DNA of 11,904 nucleotides, taken from positions 1 through 11,904 of the forward strand of contig UQVV01000035.1 in the NCBI GenBank assembly GCA_900544635.1. The letters run 5' to 3'. Positions within the stretch are counted from its first letter, which is position 1; the number at the start of each line of letters is the position of its first letter. This document shows, piece after piece, positions 6,447 to 11,904 of this stretch. This DNA is from an uncultured Cloacibacillus sp. (lineage in GTDB: Bacteria > Synergistota > Synergistia > Synergistales > Synergistaceae). Position numbers and translations under genes: made by a program. The notes below the pieces were generated by a model. That model saw nothing but the letters and a program-made list of their open reading frames with translations. It was not told the DNA's origin and searched no databases.

Positions 6447-8057
6447 CTAAAAGGCCATCGCCTTCACGAAGCGCTTCTGGAAGTCCGGCAGAGACGACAG
6501 CTCGACGTACTTCATCTTCTCCGAAACGGCCTTCGTCCGCTCGTAGAACTCCGCCGAGGCGAGCGCGAGGCTCGCGCCGAGGCCCGAGGAGTTTTTCACG
6601 CCGCGTATCCTCGCGCGGTCGATGTCGGGGATTAGCCCCGCCGCTATCGCGCTCTCTATGTCGATGTTGTTGCCGAAGGCGCCCGCGAGGTAGACCTCGG
6701 ATATCCCGTCCTTCGTTATGCCCGCGCGCTCGAGCATGACCTCGGTGCCGACCTTGACGGCTCCCGCCGCGAGCTGCACCTCGCGGATGTCCTTCTGCGT
6801 GAGGTATATCGGGTTTTCCTCGTCGGTGAGCAGCAGCTGCACCATGCCGTTCGCGTTCCGGCAGAGGCGTTTGGCGAAGCGCGGGTCTTCGCACTTCTCG
6901 GGCGCGGTGAAGCGTCCGCTCGGCTCTATGACGCCCTCGCGCAGGACGACCATAATCGCGTCGATGAGCCCGGAGCCGCAGAGGCCTACGGGCTTCGCGT
7001 CGCCGATGGTCTTGTACCGGAGCTCGCCGTCCTGCATGTAGATTTTTTCAATCGCGCCGACGCTTGCGCGCATCCCGTACTGTATGCGCGCGCCCTCGAA
7101 GGCCGGCCCCGCCGCCGTAGCGCAGCAGAAGAGCCCCTCGCGGCTGCCGATGACTATTTCGTTGTTCGTGCCGATGTCTACGAGCAGCTTTACGCCCTCG
7201 GCCTTCTCCATAGAGAGCGCCGCGACGCCCGCGACGATGTCCGCGCCGACGTAGCCCGCGACGTTCGGCAGCATTTTTATGACGCCGTTCTCGTTTATAT
7301 GGATTCCTATTTCTGACGCCTTGAAGGGCGGATAGAGCAGGAACTGCGGATTGTACGGGCTGCGCCCTATGCTCTCGGGCGAGACGCCCGCGAATAGATG
7401 CTCCATGACGGTGTTGCCTGCGATGACGATTTCTGTGATGCCGGTCTTTTTTATGTTATTGCGTTCGGCGAGCGCGCCGAGGCTCTTGTCCATCTCCTCG
7501 GTGAGGACGCTCTGAATTTTCGCAAGCGCCTCGGGCGACGCAGACGAGTAGGCGATGCGCGAAATTACGTCGTCGCCGTAAGCGACCTGCGGGTTGAGGA
7601 AGGATATCTTGTCGAGCTCGCGGCGTTCCTCGAGGTCGAACAGATAGCAGACGACCGTAGTCGTGCCGATGTCCACAGATACGCCGTAGCCGTGCGCGTC
7701 TGGCGACCAGTCGGATATTTCGTCGGAGAAGCCTTCGAGTATGCTGTGCCCCTTCGATTCGACGCGGTCGACGACCGTCACGGAGCCGCTGCGCACGACG
7801 CGCGCGCAGCACGAAAGGCGCATCCCGGCCTTGACGTCCGCCTCGCTGAGCACGTTCTTCTCCGTCTCGCCGATGGGCGAGAGCGGGTCGTCCGCGCCCG
7901 TTTTTACGCGGCATTTGCCGCAGACGCCCGCGCCGCCGCAGTGGCGGCCTATCCTCACGTCCGCCGCGTCCGCGGCCTCGGTGAGCGGCGTCCCCGCCGC
8001 GACGCGCGCCGTGACGCCGTCTGGCAGGAATTTTACCTCGCACATTGTTTCATCCAT
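6447..8057 (-). CDS. Reductive activator of corrinoid proteins (2Fe-2S/ASKHA domain protein, RACo type)
   Basis: This 536-residue protein has a plant-type ferredoxin domain at about residues 5-100 with cluster cysteines C40, C46, C49 and C83 or C84 (CX5CX2C...C). An ASKHA-type ATPase follows, starting with VDIGTTT at 129-134 and including LLVDIGTNNEI, GLCGSGLIDAI, VYLAGAFGNN and a C-terminal GLGASLAL. Known members use ATP hydrolysis to drive electron transfer to cob(II)alamin, returning corrinoid methyltransferases to the active cob(I) state. The frame extends to 8261, but the upstream part overlaps the aminotransferase and is not protein-like. ATG 8057 overlaps the preceding TAA as TAATG, with AAGGGG 9 nt upstream. 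Tight coupling with the aminotransferase and the MetH-activation-like gene indicates an operon. Confidence 0.9.
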   Translation of the reverse strand: MDETMCEVKFLPDGVTARVAAGTPLTEAADAADVRIGRHCGGAGVCGKCRVKTGADDPLSPIGETEKNVLSEADVKAGMRLSCCARVVRSGSVTVVDRVESKGHSILEGFSDEISDWSPDAHGYGVSVDIGTTTVVCYLFDLEERRELDKISFLNPQVAYGDDVISRIAYSSASPEALAKIQSVLTEEMDKSLGALAERNNIKKTGITEIVIAGNTVMEHLFAGVSPESIGRSPYNPQFLLYPPFKASEIGIHINENGVIKMLPNVAGYVGADIVAGVAALSMEKAEGVKLLVDIGTNNEIVIGSREGLFCCATAAGPAFEGARIQYGMRASVGAIEKIYMQDGELRYKTIGDAKPVGLCGSGLIDAIMVVLREGVIEPSGRFTAPEKCEDPRFAKRLCRNANGMVQLLLTDEENPIYLTQKDIREVQLAAGAVKVGTEVMLERAGITKDGISEVYLAGAFGNNIDIESAIAAGLIPDIDRARIRGVKNSSGLGASLALASAEFYERTKAVSEKMKYVELSSLPDFQKRFVKAMAF

Positions 8058-9289
8058 TAAGCCCATCCCCTTGCAAATTCGAGAACTTCGTCGCCTATCA
8101 GGCCGTTTCTGTAGTCTTCGATAGCTTCGCGCAGTATTTCGAGCGCGCGCTCCGTCTCCTCGTCCGTGATGACGAGCGGCGGCTGTATCCGCAGCACGTT
8201 GTCGCTGAGGAAGGTTATTATCAGCCCGCGCTCCCAGCAGCGGTAGCATATCTTTGCGCACGCGCCGCGGTCCGGCTCGCCGTTTTCGTCGACGATCTCC
8301 TGCGCTATCGTGAGGCCGAGGCCCCGCGTCTCGCCGAGAAGCGGCAGAGCTTTCTTCATCTCCGCGAGCTTCGCCTTTATATTCTCGCCCGTGCGGACGC
8401 TTTTTTCAATTAAATTTTCATCTTCTATGATTTTTATGGTTTCGAGCGCGGCGCGGCAGCAGACGGCGTTCGCCGCGAGCGTTATGCAGTGTCCCGGGTC
8501 GCGCAGCGAGTCCGCTATCTCCGCGCGCATGACTACGGCGGAGAGCGGCATGCCGGAGGCGAGCGATTTGGCTATCGCTATGATGTCCGGGACGACGCCG
8601 AAATGCTCTATCGCGAACCATTTGCCCGTGCGTCCCATGCCCTGCTGCACCTCGTCCGATACGAAGAGGATGCCGTGCTCGCGGCAGAGCGCGGCGAGCT
8701 CGCGCACCCAGCGCGCGGGCGGCACGACGAGGCCGATGTCTCCGCCTATCGGCTCGATGATGACCGCCGCGACCTCGTCGGGCGGAAGGTAGAGCGAAAA
8801 GGCCGTCTTTATCTCCTCAAGGCAGGCGAGCGAGCAGCTCTCAGGCTTCTCGTGCCACGGGCATTTCGCGCACTGCGGATAGCTGAAGTGGTGGAAGCCC
8901 GGCAGCATCGGCCCGATGCCGCGCCTCATGTTGAGCGATATCGCGGAGGCGGAGAGCGCGCCGTAGGTCGCGCCATGGTAGGCCGTCTTGAAGGTTATGA
9001 TGCCGCTGCGCCCCGTGTACTTGCGCGCGAACTTTATCGCGCCGTCTATCGCGTCGGAGCCGGAGAGGCCGTATGCGGTCTTCTTCGGAAAATCGCCGGG
9101 CGTTATCTGCGCGAGCTTCTCGGCGAGCTCGACTGACGATTCCTCGTACATGTAGCCGATGGTGTAGCAGAGCAGACGCTCCGCCTGCTCCTTTATCGCG
9201 GCGACTATTCTCGGATGGCAGGTGCCCGTGTTGAGCGAGGCCGCGCCCGCCGCGAAGTCTATATATTCGTTGCCGTCGGCGTCGGTAAC
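8057..9289 (-). pseudogene. Class III aminotransferase, N-terminally truncated by the chimeric join
   Basis: This part belongs to the left genome. Numbered in the composite frame, it shows TAYHGATYGALS, the cofactor-binding FVSDEVQQGMGRTGKW (D388) and the PLP lysine K417 in AIAKSLASGMP, so catalytic residues are intact. Between 316 and 332 it carries CX2C...CX3C in a short insertion, as in some aminotransferases and racemases of anaerobes and archaea. The normal protein would have about 40-50 more residues before VTDADGNEYIDFAAGAAS. Substrate is uncertain; 4-aminobutyrate, ornithine and related omega-amino acids are used by the family. It is coupled by TAATG to the corrinoid activase, so the true genome has an operon continuing upstream that this window does not show. 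Confidence 0.85.
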
Positions 9290-9817
9290 CACGGCCACCG
9301 TATCGGTAACCTTATACTCCCCGGCCGCAGCGACGCTCTTGACCGTATAGCTGCCCTGCATGACGAACGGCACCATGATCTTGTGGTCGATCCACTGCTC
9401 CTTGACATGGCCCAGCCACGATCCTGCCGTCACCTTGTCGCCCGCCTTGGCTATGGGCTCAAACTCCCACTTGCGGTCGAAATCTATGGGGTCGGTGATC
9501 GATCCGCGCGAGATGAATAGTCCGTCCATCTTCTCCAGATCGTTCTGCAGACCGTCGTAGTTGCGCGAGAGCAGACCCGGCGCCAGCGTAGCCTCGAGCA
9601 TGTGGCCCATGAACTCCACCTTGTCGCCGATCTTCAGGCCGCGCGTACTGTCGTACACCTGTACGTAGGCGTCGTCGCCTATGACCTTGATGACCTCGGC
9701 CATCATACGGGTATCGCCGCAGTAGACGTAGCATATCTCGTTCTGCCCCACCGCGCCGTCGGCCTTAACGATCACGATGTTGGAGATGATCCCGTGAACA
9801 TGTCCCAATGTTTTCAT
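8057..9817 (-). CDS. Chimeric open frame: V-ATPase subunit A N-terminus joined to a class III aminotransferase
   Basis: The frame is open for 586 residues, but it is two unrelated partial proteins. Residues 1 to about 184 are the start of a Bacteroidota V-type ATPase subunit A; residues from about 177 to 586 are a fold-type I, class III PLP aminotransferase. The peptide VTDADGNE belongs naturally to both and marks the join. Neither half is complete: subunit A lacks its P-loop and catalytic core, and the aminotransferase lacks the first stretch of its fold. Upstream genes are Bacteroidota V-ATPase genes, downstream genes are from the GC-rich genome. An automatic annotation would name it aspartate aminotransferase family protein. 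It is best regarded as an assembly artefact, not a gene. Confidence 0.85.
   Translation of the reverse strand: MKTLGHVHGIISNIVIVKADGAVGQNEICYVYCGDTRMMAEVIKVIGDDAYVQVYDSTRGLKIGDKVEFMGHMLEATLAPGLLSRNYDGLQNDLEKMDGLFISRGSITDPIDFDRKWEFEPIAKAGDKVTAGSWLGHVKEQWIDHKIMVPFVMQGSYTVKSVAAAGEYKVTDTVAVVTDADGNEYIDFAAGAASLNTGTCHPRIVAAIKEQAERLLCYTIGYMYEESSVELAEKLAQITPGDFPKKTAYGLSGSDAIDGAIKFARKYTGRSGIITFKTAYHGATYGALSASAISLNMRRGIGPMLPGFHHFSYPQCAKCPWHEKPESCSLACLEEIKTAFSLYLPPDEVAAVIIEPIGGDIGLVVPPARWVRELAALCREHGILFVSDEVQQGMGRTGKWFAIEHFGVVPDIIAIAKSLASGMPLSAVVMRAEIADSLRDPGHCITLAANAVCCRAALETIKIIEDENLIEKSVRTGENIKAKLAEMKKALPLLGETRGLGLTIAQEIVDENGEPDRGACAKICYRCWERGLIITFLSDNVLRIQPPLVITDEETERALEILREAIEDYRNGLIGDEVLEFARGWA
9266..9289. 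other. Chimera junction between two genomes
   Basis: These 24 bases encode VTDADGNE on the minus strand. In subunit A of Bacteroidota the sequence around AVVTDADGNE would be followed by a VTMVQKWPVK-like segment; in class III aminotransferases VTDADGNE is followed by YIDFAAGAA, as here. On one side codons, promoters and gene content are Bacteroidota, on the other GC-rich with GGAGG sites. A shared run of this length is enough to mislead a k-mer assembler or template-switching amplification. Confidence 0.85.
9266..9817 (-). pseudogene. atpA: V-type ATPase subunit A, N-terminal fragment
   Basis: About 184 of an expected 580-590 residues are present. MKTLGHVHGIISNIVIVKAD starts the N-terminal beta-barrel. 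AEVIKVIGDDAYVQVYDSTR and GHMLEATLAPGLLSRNYDGLQ are typical of A subunits, and the following stretch to KVTDTVAV is the family-specific bulge region. The nucleotide-binding P-loop would come later and is absent. In the intact enzyme this is the catalytic subunit of the V1 sector. The ATG at 9817 lies 11 nt after the DUF2764 stop, in the usual Bacteroidota order E, DUF2764, A. Truncation is due to the chimeric join. Confidence 0.88.
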
Positions 9818-9828
9818 CTATATCTTTT

Positions 9829-10662
9829 TTATTGTTTATTTATCAAATCCTTGCCGTCGAGTTCGGCCATCAGGCGCTCGAATATCTCGCGGCCGCGTTT
9901 GGGATCGAGCACGCTCCAACGTGCCACGATATTGATCTTTGCCAGATACGACAGTACGGCGCCTATGTTGAAGTAGTCGAAGGCGGCCAGCTCGCCCGCC
10001 ATCTCCCAACGCACCATATCTATCTTGCGCTCCTTTTCGAGCATGTTGCTCTCGTCGTTGACGGCCGTGATCACGGCGTCGATATAAGGCAGTTCGCCGC
10101 GCAGACCGAAGTCCGCGGCCGACGAGCGCTGCAACTGCTCCACAACGTCGCCCCCGCCGACCGTGACACTATCCACGGGACGCTGGGCCGCGCGTGCGGC
10201 CAACGCCGCAGTGATGTTGCGCAGCGTACGGTCGAACTCCGACCACTCGCGCAGAAAACGGCACGACGAGTGTTCGCACACATCGTAGTAGGCGGCAAAG
10301 AGAGCATTCTCGAATCCGCGCGCAAGGTCCACCTGCTCGGCATCCTCACCCTCGGGGTCAGCAAAGGCGCGTATCACCCGGGCCACGGCATCGGGCAGCC
10401 CCGCACCCGTCTTCAACGCCTCCGCCACCTGCTCCTGCGTCAGGTTGCCCAGAGCGTTGTATGCCGTGCGGCCGCTGCGTGCGGCGGCTACGTTCTCGCA
10501 GTCGTAATATCCGTAGAGCAGGCGTACGGCCTCCGCATCGCGGCGCGACAACTCCTCGAGGATCTCACCCACGATCTGTGCGGCGTCGAAACCCTTGGCG
10601 TCGGAGTCCAGCGCGTACTCCCTCAGGCCGGATACCAGACTGTAATAATTCTTCTCGAACAT
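9829..10662 (-). CDS. DUF2764 family protein of the V-type ATPase operon
   Basis: This 277-residue, mostly alpha-helical soluble protein starts MFEKNYYSLVSGLREYALDS and ends LMAELDGKDLINKQ. No signal peptide or membrane segment is seen. Proteins of this kind lie between subunits E and A in Bacteroidota V-ATPase operons and are usually annotated DUF2764. Their place in the operon suggests a stalk subunit or assembly factor (a subunit C-like role is conceivable), but this is inference. The frame extends to a TTG at 10671 that overlaps the subunit E stop; ATG 10662, 5 nt after that stop, is preferred. No Shine-Dalgarno sequence is evident, as expected for this phylum. Confidence 0.82.
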   Translation of the reverse strand: MFEKNYYSLVSGLREYALDSDAKGFDAAQIVGEILEELSRRDAEAVRLLYGYYDCENVAAARSGRTAYNALGNLTQEQVAEALKTGAGLPDAVARVIRAFADPEGEDAEQVDLARGFENALFAAYYDVCEHSSCRFLREWSEFDRTLRNITAALAARAAQRPVDSVTVGGGDVVEQLQRSSAADFGLRGELPYIDAVITAVNDESNMLEKERKIDMVRWEMAGELAAFDYFNIGAVLSYLAKINIVARWSVLDPKRGREIFERLMAELDGKDLINKQ

Positions 10663-10667
10663 GGCCG

Positions 10668-11279
10668 TCAAGCCTTAAACAGCAAATCCGAAACCTTCTC
10701 GCGCAGGTAGCTGCTCAGCAGAGCCTCGAAGCTCTCGTCCGAGAACGAGATGTAGTATCCGCCGTTCTTCTCACCTTCCTTGAAACCGCTCTTCACCTCG
10801 GCCGAGTAACCGACCTCGACGCCTTCGGCAAGCAGAGCCTTGGCGCTCGCCTCGATAGCCTTGTCGAGCGTCTTGCGCTGCGCCTCCGGCAGCAGGGCCT
10901 CAAGCTCCACCTTAGAGCCGTTGTTCCAGTTCTTGGCTACGGCCAGAAGCATATCCTTGATGAAGGCGGCATCGAGCGTGGCAGCCTTGACACCGGCCTC
11001 GGTGCTGCGGGCCACGATCATGTTCTCGATCTCCGACTTGATCTTGGCCTTGGCCTGACGTCCCGCCAGAGCTATTTCGGTCATGGCGTTCTTCTCGGTA
11101 TCCTCGGCCTTGTGATGCGCCTGCTCCATAATCTTCTCGGCCTCGGCGCGGGCGTCGGCAACGATCTTCTCCGCTTGGCTCTTGGCCTCAGACACAAGGC
11201 TGTCGGCCTCGGCACGGCCCTTTTCCAACCCCTCCTGATAGAGTTTGTCGGTCAACTCCTGAAGTTTCGTATTTCCCAT
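10668..11279 (-). CDS. atpE: V-type ATP synthase subunit E
   Basis: This 203-residue protein forms the peripheral stalk of the V/A-type ATPase, linking V1 to the membrane sector. The N-terminal half, from MGNTKLQELTDKLYQEGLEK to about residue 95, is a long charged helix rich in alanine, lysine and glutamate, predicted coiled coil, as in the E/G stalk. The C-terminal half is a globular domain with the final FEALLSSYLREKVSDLLF matching the family. It is the first gene of the operon, preceded by a Bacteroidota promoter at 11328-11358 with a leader of about 40 nt. Its stop nearly touches the DUF2764 start. Confidence 0.88.
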   Translation of the reverse strand: MGNTKLQELTDKLYQEGLEKGRAEADSLVSEAKSQAEKIVADARAEAEKIMEQAHHKAEDTEKNAMTEIALAGRQAKAKIKSEIENMIVARSTEAGVKAATLDAAFIKDMLLAVAKNWNNGSKVELEALLPEAQRKTLDKAIEASAKALLAEGVEVGYSAEVKSGFKEGEKNGGYYISFSDESFEALLSSYLREKVSDLLFKA

Positions 11280-11327
11280 GGCTTTATATGTTTTGATTTA
11301 CGTTATTTATTATCGAAATATATTGTG

Positions 11328-11358
11328 CAAAATTACAATAAATCTCCTCTCTGCCAAA
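11328..11358 (-). promoter_or_regulatory. Bacteroidota-type promoter of the V-ATPase operon
   Basis: The minus strand reads TTTG (11355-11358), exactly 19 nt, then TAATTTTG (11328-11335), a full match to the TTTG/TAnnTTTG consensus of this phylum. The start would fall near 11320. Confidence 0.8.
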
Positions 11359-11427
11359 ATTTAGTTATATTTTTTAAGATCATTTTTCCGACCGTCCGTC
11401 TCTTGTGAAACGTTTCCGCACGGCCTT

Positions 11428-11451
11428 CCGACATTCCGCGCCGACATTCCG
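11428..11451 (+). repeat. Short tandem repeat in the divergent intergenic region
   Basis: CCGACATTCCG occurs at 11428-11438 and again at 11441-11451, with a 13-nt period. It lies between the two divergent promoters, about 60 nt upstream of the GH16 -33 box, so a regulator site is conceivable. No known operator was recognised. Confidence 0.4.
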
Positions 11452-11509
11452 GATATGTTTGCCTACCTGATGACTAACGCCCCAAACGGAGATTATCCTT
11501 GGCGGGTGT

Positions 11510-11540
11510 TTTGTTTTTTGCCGCACATGCCTTATCTTTG
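11510..11540 (+). promoter_or_regulatory. Bacteroidota-type promoter of the GH16-like gene
   Basis: TTTG at 11510-11513 is followed after 19 nt by TATCTTTG at 11533-11540, again a full match to TTTG/TAnnTTTG. The start codon lies 34 nt after the -7 box, with no Shine-Dalgarno sequence between. Confidence 0.78.
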
Positions 11541-11574
11541 TTAGCGACCTACACACTAACCCCATCATCTAACC

Positions 11575-11904
11575 ATGAAAAAAAACGTTATTCTGCCCCT
11601 CGTTCTGATGTTATGTACGGTTGTCATGCCCACCCTTGCCCAGACCGAGACCGGCAACCCGCGCCGCGCCCACAAGGGGTGGCGGCTGGTATGGGCCGAG
11701 GAGTTCGACTCGAATGAACTCGACACCACGTCGTGGAGCCGCTGCAAGGCGGGCGGTGCCGACTGGATGCGCCACATGTCGCCGCTCGACTCCCTGTGCC
11801 GCGTCGAAGATGGCACTCTCCGCCTCTACGGCATACGCACGCCCGAGGGACTCGACGACGACCGTCCGTGCATTACGGGCGGCGTCGACAGCAAGGGCAA
11901 GAGG
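11575..11904 (+). CDS. Secreted glycoside hydrolase family 16-like protein (partial)
   Basis: The first 110 residues are present; the gene runs off the window. MKKNVILPLVLMLCTVVMPT followed by LAQ is a clear signal peptide, cleaved near residue 23. The mature part GWRLVWAEEFDSNELDTTSW, then VEDGTLRLYGIR and ITGGVDSKGKR, matches the opening beta strands of GH16 endoglucanases (W.LVW..EF....LD...W; DG.L.L; .GG.D.KG). Such enzymes cut laminarin, mixed-linkage glucan, agar or porphyran; the catalytic E-D-E motif lies beyond the window, so the substrate cannot be told. It is transcribed divergently from the V-ATPase operon from its own promoter. Confidence 0.8.
   Translation, partial: MKKNVILPLVLMLCTVVMPTLAQTETGNPRRAHKGWRLVWAEEFDSNELDTTSWSRCKAGGADWMRHMSPLDSLCRVEDGTLRLYGIRTPEGLDDDRPCITGGVDSKGKR

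Noticed and set aside
8058..8261. N-terminal extension of the corrinoid activase to 8261
   Set aside because: The added residues are an out-of-frame reading of the aminotransferase end; the TAATG overlap at 8057 and AAGGGG upstream define the start.
8057..9817. A genuine V-ATPase/aminotransferase fusion protein as a new system
   Set aside because: Both halves lack essential parts, the switch falls in a peptide shared by the two families, and the flanks have different promoter types and codon styles.
1..11904. CRISPR array, tRNA, rRNA, transposase, integrase or defence genes
   Set aside because: No regularly spaced repeats, no cloverleaf-like segments and no matching protein motifs were seen on either strand.

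Overview
The window looks like two unrelated genomes joined inside one reading frame. Positions 1 to about 9270 come from a GC-rich bacterium with strong GGAGG ribosome binding sites, sigma70-type promoters and GCG/CGC-heavy codons. The gene content (corrinoid activase, FecCD-type transporter, class III aminotransferase) suits an anaerobe; Synergistota is my best guess, by inference only. Positions from about 9286 to 11904 come from a Bacteroidota member, probably Alistipes-like. That part carries the start of a Bacteroidota V-type ATPase operon (subunit E, DUF2764, subunit A), two matches to the TTTG-19-TAnnTTTG promoter of that phylum, and no Shine-Dalgarno sequences.

Left part. An iron/siderophore/cobalamin-type ABC importer runs on the minus strand: permease (1057-2124), ATPase (272-1060) and a substrate-binding protein cut by the window edge (1-247). 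Its leader carries a promoter, a GC hairpin and an intrinsic terminator before the first gene, which suggests attenuation or a riboswitch. Upstream, a CNNM/CorC-type membrane protein (2519-3868) also has a promoter, about 200 nt of leader and an intrinsic terminator immediately before its ribosome binding site. A histidine-phosphatase gene (4130-4738, minus) is divergent from a metallo-beta-lactamase-fold hydrolase (4860-5687, plus).

Middle. A minus-strand operon reads class III aminotransferase (missing its N-terminus), then a 2Fe-2S/ASKHA reductive activator of corrinoid proteins (6447-8057), then a MetH-activation-domain-like protein with a C-terminal cysteine cluster (5697-6434). Together the last two suggest maintenance of a corrinoid-dependent enzyme, whose own gene would lie upstream and is absent here.

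Junction. The 586-codon frame 8057-9817 begins as V-ATPase subunit A (about 184 residues, no P-loop) and continues as an aminotransferase lacking its usual first residues. The switch falls within VTDADGNE (9266-9289), a peptide that fits both families. An assembly or amplification chimera is by far the simplest explanation, so the apparent fusion should not be read as a new protein.

Right part. V-ATPase subunit E (10668-11279) and DUF2764 (9829-10662) precede subunit A on the minus strand. Divergently, a secreted glycoside hydrolase family 16-like protein begins at 11575 and runs off the window. I saw no CRISPR array, tRNA, rRNA, transposase or integrase.
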